From the NCBI RefSeq assembly GCF_002352765.1, contig NZ_KZ293963.1, positions 4,304,559-4,368,558 on the forward strand: a DNA stretch of 64,000 nt. Reading direction: 5' to 3'. The stretch is from Alteribacter populi. GTDB lineage: Bacteria; Bacillota; Bacilli; Bacillales; Salisediminibacteriaceae. Below, piece after piece: positions 1 to 8,373 of the stretch (its first letter is position 1; every line of letters starts with the position of its first letter). The notes under the pieces were generated by a model. The model had not been told where the DNA came from, did no database searches, and saw only the letters and a list, made by a program, of their open reading frames with translations. The position numbers and the translations under genes were made by a program.

Positions 1-300
1 CTTCGTCAAGCCCACCGAATTCGTGGAGTGGGGAGAGCAAAAGGGATAAAGGAACGCATACGGCAGTTTCGCCGTTACGCGATTCCATTGTTGGCAAATG
101 CGATTCGTAAAGCTGAACGTGTCGCTGTGGCAATGGAATCAAAAGGATTTACAGGTTCTCCAAAACGCTCTCATTATCATGAGATGAAGGTAACGCGGCG
201 AGACTGGGTGTTCTTTTCTACGTTCGTATTTGTTTTTTTTGTAACGGTCTTTACGTCCTATTTATTAGGCTATCTGAATGTTTTTGGTCGTCAGTTGTGA
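1..300 (+). CDS. ECF transporter T component (EcfT/CbiQ family), 3' part only
   Basis: The reading frame is open from base 1 and ends at TGA 298-300, so only the last 99 codons are inside the window. The visible part carries a basic cytoplasmic stretch (RQAHRIRGVGRAKGIKERI) and the segment LLANAIRKAERVAVAMESKG, which resemble the coupling-helix region of EcfT/CbiQ/YkoC proteins. A single hydrophobic helix (WVFFSTFVFVFFVTVFTSYLL) follows near the C-terminus. EcfT is the membrane subunit that couples two ATPases to a vitamin- or metal-binding S component. The substrate cannot be told because the rest of the operon lies upstream. A GTG at 28 is an internal codon, not the start. Confidence 0.75.
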   Translation, partial: LRQAHRIRGVGRAKGIKERIRQFRRYAIPLLANAIRKAERVAVAMESKGFTGSPKRSHYHEMKVTRRDWVFFSTFVFVFFVTVFTSYLLGYLNVFGRQL

Positions 301-312
301 TTGATGAGTGAA

Positions 313-345
313 GAGAGTCTTCTGTAATGAAGGCTCTCATTTTAT
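313..345 (+). terminator. Rho-independent terminator after the EcfT gene
   Basis: A 10-bp stem (313-322 with 329-338, one G-T pair) with a 6-nt loop is followed by ATTTTATTG. It starts 12 bases after the stop codon of the EcfT gene. Confidence 0.7.
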
Positions 346-397
346 TGTTAGGTTTAAGGGATGAAATGTAGGTATTAAAAGCTCAGAATTAGTAACC

Positions 398-1435
398 TTA
401 AGTAAAATATTCTAATTTTGCTTCAGGGAAATAGCGTTCAATATTAGCTTGCATTGTGTTCTTTAAATCCTCCTGCTCATCTTTTTGATATACGTATTTT
501 CCTATTCCGTACCTCCCCCACTTGTATTTCCGTTTCTCTTCATCAAGTTCAAGCTTTGTCATCGGATAATTCTTTTGAATCACTCGTTTAGCAGGCTTCG
601 TAAAGCGGTGTTGAATTAATTCGAAAGTTAGATCTTCTCGTGCTTTTTCAGACAATTGTTCATTTAGCTTTTGAAACATTTTTTCGTAGCCTTCCTTCCA
701 TCCATCATGAATATAAATAGGAGCAACGATAAACCCAAGGGGATAACCAGCATCGGCTACTTTTGCTGCAGCACCTATCCGGTAATCTAAAGGAGAAGTT
801 CCGTGCTCAAAGTTGCGGATTACATAATCAGCATTTATGCTGAAGCGAAACCTTGTTTTTCCTTTATGATCAGCATCTAATAAATGGTCAACATGGTGGT
901 ATTTCGTTACGAATCGGAGCTTCCCATTTTCTGAATTGCCAAAAAACTCAATTGCCTGTTTTAACGAATGAGTCAGGTGGTCAATACCGACAATATCTGA
1001 TGTACAAGATGCTTCAAATCGTGTATCCTGAGGCGCTCGTTCGTTCATATAATCTTCTGCCTGAGAAAAGATATCTTCAAGGTTAACGTACGTGCGAATA
1101 TACGGTTTACTCCCCATCGTTGTCTGTAAATAACAATACTGACAGTGGCCCATACATCCGGTTGCTAATGGTATAGCGTATTCTGCTGAAGGTTTAGAAG
1201 TATCAAACTTTAACGTTTTCCGGACACCAATCACAAGAGTGGATTTTGCATTCCGATATTTTTGAAGATGATTTTCTCCTGGAATGTTTCGAACTTGATT
1301 GTGAGAAGTGGTCTGTCTGATTTCCACACCTAAGTCTTCAAATTTTTCCTTTAATTTTGCACCCAAGGGATATTCTAATGCTTGCGGTTCGATATAGACA
1401 AGCTGTGGCATAAATGGTTTGATCACCGTCTTCAT
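398..1435 (-). CDS. splB: Spore photoproduct lyase SplB
   Basis: A radical-SAM enzyme that reverses the spore photoproduct (5-thyminyl-5,6-dihydrothymine) in spore DNA during germination. The 345-aa protein has the [4Fe-4S]/SAM motif CX3CX2C (C94, C98, C101 in ATGCMGHCQYCYLQ). It also has a conserved cysteine, C144, in EASCTSDIVGIDHL, which matches the H-atom donor Cys141 of B. subtilis SplB. Length fits the family (342 aa in B. subtilis). It follows splA after a 23-nt gap, the usual splAB order, so the two are probably co-transcribed in the forespore. No convincing terminator was seen after its stop; the hairpin at 313-338 lacks a T-run on this strand. Confidence 0.97.
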   Translation of the reverse strand: MKTVIKPFMPQLVYIEPQALEYPLGAKLKEKFEDLGVEIRQTTSHNQVRNIPGENHLQKYRNAKSTLVIGVRKTLKFDTSKPSAEYAIPLATGCMGHCQYCYLQTTMGSKPYIRTYVNLEDIFSQAEDYMNERAPQDTRFEASCTSDIVGIDHLTHSLKQAIEFFGNSENGKLRFVTKYHHVDHLLDADHKGKTRFRFSINADYVIRNFEHGTSPLDYRIGAAAKVADAGYPLGFIVAPIYIHDGWKEGYEKMFQKLNEQLSEKAREDLTFELIQHRFTKPAKRVIQKNYPMTKLELDEEKRKYKWGRYGIGKYVYQKDEQEDLKNTMQANIERYFPEAKLEYFT

Positions 1436-1458
1436 TCCTTCCAGTTTACTTTGCTTAA

Positions 1459-1710
1459 TTAAAACAGATCTCCATCTACTGGTAAGTCAAAATATTGCTT
1501 GTACATCTTTTCTGCTTCTTGATAGCTTGAATACATCGCGTATTCATCGGAAAGAGGGTAATATTCTTCAAATAATAACAAAGACAATCTTCCAGGGTGA
1601 TCGGGGTGTTCAGCGATAGTGGCTTCTTGTATTTGTGCTACCGTTTGTGCGTGAGGGTTCCGGTAAATAACGTATACTTGATCACCGCTGCGCAATTCTT
1701 GAATGTTCAT
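1459..1710 (-). CDS. splA: SplA-like regulator of spore photoproduct lyase
   Basis: An 83-aa acidic protein directly upstream of splB. Its size (79 aa in B. subtilis) and position match SplA, a negative regulator of the splAB operon that resembles RNA-binding TRAP. It begins MNIQELRSGDQVYVIYRN. The start is preceded by AGAGAGGTTTATTT, a usable ribosome-binding site. Assignment rests mainly on gene context and size. No sigma-G promoter was recognised with confidence upstream. Confidence 0.85.
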   Translation of the reverse strand: MNIQELRSGDQVYVIYRNPHAQTVAQIQEATIAEHPDHPGRLSLLLFEEYYPLSDEYAMYSSYQEAEKMYKQYFDLPVDGDLF

Positions 1711-1843
1711 AAATAAACCTCTCTTTTATACAGGATAGTGTTAGCTTCAATCTTCTCAACTTCTTTATTCAAAATCAGAGCTGTTAATGGATGGTAAGTG
1801 GGGAAATACCCTCAGCAGGTTTAGGTTCATACTCAATAATTCT

Positions 1844-1872
1844 AAAAAAAAGTGCCCTCGAATAGAGGGCAC
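1844..1872 (-). terminator. Terminator of the aarF-phasin operon
   Basis: A perfect 8-bp GC-rich stem (1852-1859 with 1865-1872) is followed on the minus strand by a run of T residues (plus-strand A-run 1844-1851). It sits just past the stop of the phasin-like gene. Confidence 0.9.
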
Positions 1873-1882
1873 AAATGGGAAG

Positions 1883-2251
1883 TTATTCTTTATCTTTTGA
1901 TTCAGTATAAGTTTCCGGGGCAGGATCAATTGTTTCCTTTTCATCTCCAGTGTTAAAATCAGCTAAACGTTGTTCCAATTCTTTGACACGTGACTCAAGC
2001 GCCGTCAATTCTGTTTTTGATGCAAGATCTAAGTCCTTAAAAATTTGTTGCGCTCGTTCTTTAGTACGGCGGTTCCATGTTTCCTCGGTTTCGGCTCCTT
2101 TCTTTACGAAAGAGTCGATCATTTCATTCGCTTCGTCCGGGGTGACTTTTCCTTTAACAACTAACTCTTGAAAGTATTTTTCTGCTTTTTCTTTACTTGT
2201 CACCGCTGCTCCAAGTCCAAGTAAAAATCCTTTTTTTAGTAAATCACTCAT
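1883..2251 (-). CDS. Phasin-like (polyhydroxyalkanoate granule-associated) family protein
   Basis: A 122-aa protein with a short hydrophobic N-terminus (LLKKGFLLGLGAAVTSKEKA). A charged region (EKYFQELVVKGKVTPDEANEMI) comes next, then a predicted coiled coil (TELTALESRVKELEQRLAD) and an acidic tail. This pattern fits the phasin-family proteins found beside UbiB-like kinases in Bacillaceae. In some bacteria such proteins bind polyhydroxyalkanoate granules. No PHA synthase gene lies in the window, so a role in granules is not shown here. It lies 16 bases downstream of the kinase-like gene and shares its terminator. Confidence 0.7.
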   Translation of the reverse strand: MSDLLKKGFLLGLGAAVTSKEKAEKYFQELVVKGKVTPDEANEMIDSFVKKGAETEETWNRRTKERAQQIFKDLDLASKTELTALESRVKELEQRLADFNTGDEKETIDPAPETYTESKDKE

Positions 2252-2267
2252 TTATGAACCTCCTCAT

Positions 2268-3911
2268 TTAATCGTTTTCCCGAAAACTTGATACCCAGCG
2301 TTTATGAAAAAATAAAAACAAAAAGGATGACAGAGCACTTACAATCGTGATGAAAATACTGAAAGTAAATAGTGAATTTGCTTCTAAAAGAAGACTTAAA
2401 AACAGGAAGATGAGACTGACTAAAAAAGTAGCACTGGAAAATCCAATCAAAAGGACGTATCGTTGATGCTCATAGCCTCGCCATTCCCGACGAGCCTCAG
2501 CACGACGTGTGTATTTGGGAGATTGAAGCCAGTTATTTAAGTTACGGGGAACGGCAAGTAATGGTTTCACAGAATCTTTTAAGACTTGCAGGCGAAGATT
2601 TCCTTCCTCTTCCTCTGTCTCTTTTAGCCAATCTTTAATTACGGGTTTACCTAATGCAATAAAATCAATTTCAGGGTCAACGATAGTTAATAATCCTAGT
2701 GCTATAGAACCTGCTCTTCCAAGGAAGGCGAATTCGGAAGGGAGCTGGATTGGTTGTTCTTGGACTAGCTCTTGAAGATCCTTAAAAATATTTTCTATTA
2801 CGTCTAGATCTAATTTGTAAAGATCATCATCTAAATAGGATTCCACTGAATGTTTTAAAATCGATTGTAGCTTATGTTTATTTGCATGAGGAAGAAGAAA
2901 GCCCATTTCCTGTAACTGTTGAATGACCAACTGATAATCTTCCAAGACAAATCCTTCCACCATTTTTCTTAATTTTGATGCATCTTGCCTTTGAATGGTA
3001 CCTACCATTCCGAAGTCGATGACAACTAATGTTCCGTTCGGCGTTACTAAAATATTTCCCGGATGGGGGTCTGCGTGAAACATACCATCATCTAATAATT
3101 GACCCATGAAAAAATGAAAAACACATTTGGCCAATTCTTTACGGTCAATGTTATTTTTCTGTAAAAAGGACGTATTTGTTACTTTTTCAGCATCGATCCA
3201 TTCCATTACAAGTACCCGTCTGGTTGAGTATTCCTCGAAATACTGCGGGATATAAAATTGTTCCTGATCATGAAAACGTTTCTTAAAGTATTCCCCGTTT
3301 TTTAATTCCTTTGAAAAGTTTAGTTCATTCCCAATTGTTTTAACTAATTCTTTATGAAGGGACTTTAAGTCGGCTTGTTTCCCAAACTTAGTAAAATGAT
3401 TGGCAATCCAAAGAATAATACGTAAAGCTTTGAAGTCAGTACGAAAAATTTTTTCGATGTTGTGACGCTGGATTTTAATCGCGACTTCTTCACCATTATG
3501 TAATCGTCCCCGGTAAACTTCACCAATAGAAGCCGATGCGACAGGTTGTTCACTTAGTTCACTCAACCAATCCCAAATACTTCGTCCCCATTCTTTTTCT
3601 AGTAATTGTCTTGATATTCTTGCTGGAACTGGTGGGACACGGTCGATTAGGTCTTCAAGCTCTTGTAAGAAAACGTCAGGTAAAATATCTGCCCGCGTGC
3701 TTAAAAATTGACCGGCTTTTATCATCAGTCCTTGAAGCTGAATCGCCCGTTCACGGTATTCAGACGCTTGTTTTTTTAGAAGGCTTTCCCATCTTTCATG
3801 AGTATCAGAATCCCAGTGCTTGTTCCGTTTATTAAAGAAGTAAAGCTGCATCATAAACTTAATGAACATAAAGACAATAACTGAAATCCGATAAAGTGAG
3901 TTGGTTTTCAA
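2268..3911 (-). CDS. UbiB/AarF/ABC1 atypical protein-kinase-like protein
   Basis: A 547-aa member of the ABC1/UbiB family, atypical kinases tied to isoprenoid-quinone or membrane-lipid metabolism. Visible hallmarks are the family KxGQ motif (LMIKAGQFLSTRADILP), an ATP-binding region with the lysine in EEVAIKIQRH, the catalytic loop FHADPHPGNILV, and the metal-binding VVIDFGMVG. Two C-terminal hydrophobic helices suggest membrane anchoring. The ATG at 3932 lies inside the ribosome-binding site (GGAGATAGGAGG), so the TTG at 3911, seven codons further in and well spaced from that site, is the better start. The product probably works with the downstream phasin-like protein. Confidence 0.9.
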   Translation of the reverse strand: MKTNSLYRISVIVFMFIKFMMQLYFFNKRNKHWDSDTHERWESLLKKQASEYRERAIQLQGLMIKAGQFLSTRADILPDVFLQELEDLIDRVPPVPARISRQLLEKEWGRSIWDWLSELSEQPVASASIGEVYRGRLHNGEEVAIKIQRHNIEKIFRTDFKALRIILWIANHFTKFGKQADLKSLHKELVKTIGNELNFSKELKNGEYFKKRFHDQEQFYIPQYFEEYSTRRVLVMEWIDAEKVTNTSFLQKNNIDRKELAKCVFHFFMGQLLDDGMFHADPHPGNILVTPNGTLVVIDFGMVGTIQRQDASKLRKMVEGFVLEDYQLVIQQLQEMGFLLPHANKHKLQSILKHSVESYLDDDLYKLDLDVIENIFKDLQELVQEQPIQLPSEFAFLGRAGSIALGLLTIVDPEIDFIALGKPVIKDWLKETEEEEGNLRLQVLKDSVKPLLAVPRNLNNWLQSPKYTRRAEARREWRGYEHQRYVLLIGFSSATFLVSLIFLFLSLLLEANSLFTFSIFITIVSALSSFLFLFFHKRWVSSFREND

Positions 3912-4006
3912 TGACGTTCCTCCTATCTCCATTCCCTATACACCATTCTATCTAAAACTACCTATTCCCTTTATTGAATGGAAATATGTTTTAAAAAAAT
4001 AAACAT

Positions 4007-4035
4007 TTGTTTGTATTTAGGACATATGTTATAGT
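4007..4035 (+). promoter_or_regulatory. Likely sigma-A promoter of psuKG
   Basis: TTGTTT (4007-4012), 17-nt spacer, TATAGT (4030-4035). The -10 matches 5 of 6 and the -35 3 of 6. It would give a leader of about 170 nt that contains the palindromic repeat at 4065-4171. Confidence 0.55.
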
Positions 4036-4064
4036 TTCGTTAGATATTCAGTTACTTTTTATTA

Positions 4065-4171
4065 GGTTGTTTTCGTAAACTTTAAGGTCATGGAGGACAA
4101 ATTCATTTGTCTGTAACGTTATTTGAGCCCGAATAATCGCTCAAAAAGTAACCAACTTTACGAAAACAGTC
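4065..4171. repeat. Palindrome-ended repeat element in the psuK leader
   Basis: The 12-base arms TGTTTTCGTAAA (4068-4079) and TTTACGAAAACA (4157-4168) are perfect inverted repeats about 77 bases apart. The right arm, read on the minus strand, continues GACTGTTTTCGTAAAGTTGG. Related sequence (GGCTGTTTTCGGAAAGTATT) follows nadA at 35698, and a short inverted copy lies at 13930-13943. This looks like a small non-coding dispersed element. Confidence 0.6.
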
Positions 4172-4212
4172 TTGAGAAAAGATCCTTATTTAGTAAAAGG
4201 AGGGCGGCTCGG

Positions 4213-5295
4213 GTGAATGAACGGGAGAAAAAAATTCTGTCTTTAATCCAAAAGGATCCGTACATCTCTCAGCAGGAAATTGCAGATAAGCTTTCTTTAT
4301 CCCGGTCAGCAGTGGCTGGTTACATTTCTTCGTTAATGAAAAGTGGAGAGATTGTTGGTAAAGCCTACGTATTAAAACAAAGTGACAAAATTCTGTGTAT
4401 AGGCGGAGCAAATGTGGACCGAAAAATCTGTTTAAAGGATTCATTACATTGGCACACGTCAAATCCAGTAAAAACTCATCAATCGATTGGCGGGGTAGCG
4501 CGAAATATTGCCGAAACCCTAGGAATTTTAGGCGCAGACGTTTCTTTATTGTCAGCCATAGGGGAAGATGTTGAGGGAAAGGAAATCGTAAAACAAACGT
4601 ATCAAACGGTAGATATGAGTCCAACTGTGAAGATTCATAATGAAAAAACAGGATCTTACAGTGCCATTTTAGATGACAAAGGTGAGATGATTGTAGCATT
4701 TGCAGATATGGATATTTACGATCGTGCGGTACCAGAACTCATTGAGGATAAATGGGCTCATATTCGAACTGCCAACTTAATCGTTGTTGACACGAATTTT
4801 CCACAGGAAACGTTAGAAGAAATTATTACGTATGCAAAAAATGAAGAACGGCTTCTTGGGATTGTCGGAGTTTCTGTCTCAAAGATGGAGCGGTTGCCAA
4901 ATGACTTAAGAGGCGTGAACTACCTTATTTGTAATGAAGGTGAATTACAGGCGTTGGCAGGTGCACGCTCTAACAGTCAAAGAGAACTCGCCATGATAGC
5001 TATGGAAAAAGGTGTTGAACATGTTGTTGTAACAGAAGGAGAAAAAGGAGTGACTTGCTTTTCTAAATCTGCCATGCAAGGTCACATTCCTGCCGTCCAT
5101 GCAGAGGTAGTAGACGTAACAGGAGCAGGAGATGCTTTTTCAGCAGCATTCTTTTATCGGATCCAGGAAGGGTCTAGTGTAGAAGAAGCAGCCAAGTTTG
5201 GGTTAGCCGCTGCAAGTTTAACTGTAGAAAGTAAACAAAGTGTGAATCGGGACTTATCAGTGACAAGAGTTGAAGAACGAATGAACGAGCGTTAG
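4213..5295 (+). CDS. psuK: Pseudouridine kinase with fused N-terminal helix-turn-helix (PfkB family)
   Basis: A 360-aa protein. Residues about 1-55 form a winged-helix HTH (REKKILSLIQKDPYISQQEI, then LSLSRSAVAGYISSL). The rest is a PfkB sugar kinase, opening with KILCIGGANVDRKI and carrying the catalytic DVTGAGDAFSAAF signature. With psuG downstream it should phosphorylate pseudouridine to pseudouridine 5'-phosphate. The HTH suggests the enzyme also senses substrate and regulates genes, which is inference. The frame is open upstream to a TTG at 4123, but the strong AAAGGAGGG site at 4197-4205 points to the GTG at 4213. Confidence 0.88.
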   Translation: MNEREKKILSLIQKDPYISQQEIADKLSLSRSAVAGYISSLMKSGEIVGKAYVLKQSDKILCIGGANVDRKICLKDSLHWHTSNPVKTHQSIGGVARNIAETLGILGADVSLLSAIGEDVEGKEIVKQTYQTVDMSPTVKIHNEKTGSYSAILDDKGEMIVAFADMDIYDRAVPELIEDKWAHIRTANLIVVDTNFPQETLEEIITYAKNEERLLGIVGVSVSKMERLPNDLRGVNYLICNEGELQALAGARSNSQRELAMIAMEKGVEHVVVTEGEKGVTCFSKSAMQGHIPAVHAEVVDVTGAGDAFSAAFFYRIQEGSSVEEAAKFGLAAASLTVESKQSVNRDLSVTRVEERMNER

Positions 5296-5392
5296 TGAAA
5301 GGAACTGTTACCCTACTCGTTGCTATTCGGGCGTTTTATTCAATTAATGCTCAAAAGCTAAAAAGAGAAAACTGTTATTGGAGGAGATCAAC

Positions 5393-6319
5393 ATGAAATT
5401 GAAAAATTGGCTACAATTATCTAATGAAGTATTGGAAGCGAAGAAAATCGGGTTGCCTGTTGTGGCTCTTGAGTCGACGATTATTTCACACGGTATGCCG
5501 TACCCTCAAAATGTTAAAACAGCAAAAAAGGTGGAACAAATTATCCGTGATCAAGGGGCAGTCCCTGCAACAATCGCAATCATGGATGGGAAAATAAAGG
5601 TCGGATTAACACATGAAGAAATTGATACTCTTGCCAAAGAAGAAGGAGTAGCCAAGGTTAGCCGGAGGGATTTGGCTTCTGTATTGACTTCAAACCGAAC
5701 TGGTGCAACAACAGTTGCAGCGACGATGATTTGTGCAGAGTTAGCTGACATTGATGTATTTGTAACTGGTGGTATTGGCGGTGTCCATAGAGGGGCAGAA
5801 AAAACAATGGATGTCTCAGCAGATTTGGAGGAACTAGCAAAGACGAACGTTGCGGTTGTATGTGCAGGTGCAAAATCGATACTCGATATTGGTTTAACTC
5901 TTGAATATCTTGAAACGAAAGGCGTACCAGTAGTCGGATATCAAACGGATGAATTCCCCGCCTTCTACACTGCAAAGAGCGGATTTGGAGTTGACATAAC
6001 GGTAGAGGAAGCCCATGAAGTTGCTAAAATGCTTCATGCAAAATGGGAACTGGGACTTCAAGGGGGAGCTGTAATCGGTAATCCGTTACCAGATGAAAGT
6101 GCGCTCGACCCAAAATGGATCGATGCGATTATTCAAGAGGCTTTAAAAGAGGCGAGTCAAAATGAAATTAGCGGTAAAGAAGTGACACCATTTTTACTCG
6201 ATCGCTTAAAAGAAAAGAGTGAAGGTAAAACGCTCGAATCCAATATTTCACTAGTTGAAAACAACGCACGCGTAGGCGCTGAAATTGCCGTACAGCTTAC
6301 TAAAGAACGACAACAATAA
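5393..6319 (+). CDS. psuG: Pseudouridine-5'-phosphate glycosidase PsuG
   Basis: A 308-aa protein of the family that reversibly splits pseudouridine 5'-phosphate into uracil and ribose 5-phosphate. Diagnostic stretches are PVVALESTIISHGMPYPQN near the N-terminus, RRDLASVLTSNRTGATTVAA, and VFVTGGIGGVHRGAE. Late in the protein, GVPVVGYQTDEFPAFYT is also typical. The start at 5393 follows TTGGAGGAGATCAAC; an ATG five codons upstream is too close to that site. It lies 97 bases after psuK and ends at a strong terminator. No nucleoside transporter gene is attached to the pair. Confidence 0.96.
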   Translation: MKLKNWLQLSNEVLEAKKIGLPVVALESTIISHGMPYPQNVKTAKKVEQIIRDQGAVPATIAIMDGKIKVGLTHEEIDTLAKEEGVAKVSRRDLASVLTSNRTGATTVAATMICAELADIDVFVTGGIGGVHRGAEKTMDVSADLEELAKTNVAVVCAGAKSILDIGLTLEYLETKGVPVVGYQTDEFPAFYTAKSGFGVDITVEEAHEVAKMLHAKWELGLQGGAVIGNPLPDESALDPKWIDAIIQEALKEASQNEISGKEVTPFLLDRLKEKSEGKTLESNISLVENNARVGAEIAVQLTKERQQ

Positions 6320-6335
6320 ATTCCAAAACAGATAC

Positions 6336-6373
6336 TAAAAAAGCCCAACTGTCAATAACAGTTGGGCTTTTTA
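6336..6373. terminator. Bidirectional terminator between psuG and treP
   Basis: A perfect 11-bp stem (6342-6352 with 6358-6368) is flanked by an A-run on the left and a T-run on the right. It can serve both convergent genes. Confidence 0.9.
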
Positions 6374-6398
6374 CACAAAATTGTGCGGGGACAGTCCC
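6374..6398. repeat. REP-like GGGGACAGTCCC repeat, copy A
   Basis: A 25-base unit (CACAAAATTGTG followed by CGGGGACAGTCCC), itself made of two small dyads. It touches the stop codon of treP (6399-6401). Its exact reverse complement recurs at 12430-12454 and a variant at 14044-14090. Confidence 0.85.
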
Positions 6399-7811
6399 TT
6401 ATACGTTTTTGGCGATTAATTTGGCGTAGAGGAATGTTAGGATGAACGGTACTACGATCGCAATCGCCATACCGATAAAGAATGGAATCCAGTCTTGTGG
6501 GAAGATGGATAGAAATCCTGGAAGTCCTCCAACGCCTATTGATGATGCTAGTACACTGTTAATCGTAATAAACATACCGGCTGTTGCTGCACCGATGATC
6601 GCACAAACGAATGGGAACCTGTAACGTATGTTTACCCCGAATAGTGCAGGCTCGGTAACGCCGAGATAAGCTGACACGGAAGAAGTTAAAGAAAGTCCGC
6701 GCATGTTCTCATTGCGAGTTGCAAACATAATCGCTAACGCTGCAGAACCTTGGGCAATGTTAGATAGTGCCAGGATCGGCCATAAAAATGTTCCATTTCC
6801 TGTACCAACAAGCTGCAAGTCAACAGCTAGGAACGCATGGTGCATCCCAGTCACAACAAGAGGCGCATAAAGAGCACCATATACGAGACCACCGATGGCC
6901 GGTAATGACGTAAACAGCCATACGAAGAAATCAGTGATACCGTTCGCTATGAAAAATGTTACTGGACCGATCACGATAAATGCTAGGAAACCAGTGACAA
7001 GTAGTGCTACAGGAGCAACAACGAGCATTTGAATGGAATCGGGAACGCGTTTTCTTAGGAAAATATCAATTTTTGATAAAATATAAGCTGAGAAGAGAAC
7101 AGGTAAAACTTGTCCTTGGTAGCCAATCGCTTGAATATCTAGTCCGAGTAAATTCCACATTGGGACTTCACCAGCAGCATCCGCTTCAGCGTAAGCCCAA
7201 GCATTAAGTAAATCAGGGTGAACTAAAATCAAACCGAGTACGATGCCTAAGAGCTCACTACCTCCAAACCGTTTTACCGCTGACCATCCAATCAGTGCAG
7301 GTAAAAATACAAAGGCGGCGCTGGCGATTACGTTAATGATTTCAGCTAAGTCAGCCCATTGCGGGTACGCTTGAACAACAGACGGCTCAAAGAAAATACC
7401 TTCTCCGGTCAAGATGTTATTCAGACCAAGTAGTAAACCAGCGGTCACGATCGCAGGTAAAATTGGAATGAAGATATCCGCAAGCATTTTCACACCGCGC
7501 TGTAACCAGTTCTGCTTTGAGGCAGATGCCTCTTTAACATCGTCCTTTGAGGACTCCCCAATACCGGTCATTTCAATCATTTCTTTATAGACTTTGTCTA
7601 CAGTCCCTTGACCAATGATAATTTGAAATTGACCATTCGTTGAAAAGGAACCTTTAACAACATCGATGCTTTCAAGCTTTTCTGAATCAACTTTGGATTC
7701 GTCTTTTAGCGACATTCGAAGTCGCGTTACACAGTGGGTTGCTTTTTCAATATTTTCTTCCCCACCGATGGTTTCTAAAATTTCTTTCACTTGCTTTTCA
7801 TATTGAGCCAT
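6399..7811 (-). CDS. treP: PTS trehalose-specific EIIBC permease
   Basis: A 470-aa phosphotransferase permease, the same length as B. subtilis TreP. The N-terminal EIIB domain has the phosphocysteine motif ATHCVTRLRMSL. A Q/K-rich linker (SSKDDVKEASASKQNWLQ) leads to an EIIC domain of about ten membrane segments. That domain includes VVTGMHHAFLAVDLQLVG and SAYLGVTEPALFGV, typical of the sucrose/trehalose subfamily. It imports trehalose as trehalose 6-phosphate. Two TreR-type operators upstream support the substrate call. Unusually, neither treA (phosphotrehalase) nor treR is adjacent, so the product must be hydrolysed by an enzyme encoded elsewhere. EIIA must also come from elsewhere. Confidence 0.92.
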   Translation of the reverse strand: MAQYEKQVKEILETIGGEENIEKATHCVTRLRMSLKDESKVDSEKLESIDVVKGSFSTNGQFQIIIGQGTVDKVYKEMIEMTGIGESSKDDVKEASASKQNWLQRGVKMLADIFIPILPAIVTAGLLLGLNNILTGEGIFFEPSVVQAYPQWADLAEIINVIASAAFVFLPALIGWSAVKRFGGSELLGIVLGLILVHPDLLNAWAYAEADAAGEVPMWNLLGLDIQAIGYQGQVLPVLFSAYILSKIDIFLRKRVPDSIQMLVVAPVALLVTGFLAFIVIGPVTFFIANGITDFFVWLFTSLPAIGGLVYGALYAPLVVTGMHHAFLAVDLQLVGTGNGTFLWPILALSNIAQGSAALAIMFATRNENMRGLSLTSSVSAYLGVTEPALFGVNIRYRFPFVCAIIGAATAGMFITINSVLASSIGVGGLPGFLSIFPQDWIPFFIGMAIAIVVPFILTFLYAKLIAKNV

Positions 7812-8196
7812 TTTGCTGCCTCCTACATTATTCGAATTTGAATACGAAACATGAGGTCAAAGATGATTAGTAATCGTTTTCATAAACATGCTAAACAGTT
7901 TAACTATGAATAGAATCCCCTTACTAACATTGATTATGAGAAAAAACACTCGGTTCCTTGTACCTCAGAACTTGTTATTTTAAACCTGATAGAGAAGCTC
8001 AAAAAGGTCTTGGAAAAATAGATAAACGATTGTGCTTATTCAGGGTGGTGCTCCAGTGTTTTCGTCACTTCATTTAACCCATGGTTCCTAGTCAATGCGG
8101 TGCTTCCTGAACTTTCAGCCTTTGTTGTCCTCCTATTTTGAACACGTGCTGATATGTGAATAAAGAGTTAATATTGTATATACAAGTCCTTCTTTC
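7812..8196 (-). other. Long 5' leader of treP (about 385 nt)
   Basis: This stretch lies between the mapped promoter/operator (8204-8232) and the treP start. I found no convincing gene in it. One AGGAGG (minus strand, near 8132) is followed only by a nine-codon-scale frame without an ATG. It holds a cre-like site at 7869-7882. The treP start is preceded by AGGAGGCAGCAAA. Whether the leader folds into a regulatory structure is unknown. Confidence 0.5.
7869..7882 (-). promoter_or_regulatory. cre site (CcpA) in the treP leader
   Basis: On the minus strand the site reads TGAAAACGATTACT, 13 of 14 positions of the consensus TGWAANCGNTNWCA. It lies 58 bases before the start codon and well downstream of the promoter, consistent with road-block carbon catabolite repression. 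Confidence 0.7.
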
Positions 8197-8232
8197 GATT
8201 TATATTGTATCTTGTATATACACCCTATGCAA
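8174..8232 (-). promoter_or_regulatory. treP promoter with two TreR-type operators
   Basis: On the minus strand TTGCAT (8232-8227), a 17-nt spacer and TACAAT (8209-8204) form a good sigma-A promoter. The perfect palindrome TTGTATATACAA lies at 8174-8185, downstream of the start point. A near-perfect copy, TTGTATATACAC, lies at 8212-8223 between -35 and -10. This sequence matches the operator known for B. subtilis TreR. The two centres are 38 bp apart. AAAACGCTTGCA, overlapping the -35, is a weaker second cre-like site. Confidence 0.85.
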
Positions 8233-8373
8233 GCGTTTTATTTTAGAAATTTAATAGGAAGTATGTGGAATTGAGGAGAGAAGAAAAGAGACTTTGACAT
8301 ATAGAATTAATGATTTAACGTCTTGATGGGGAAAGTGGCGATATTTAAATCGTTTAAAAGCTTAGAAGAGGAG

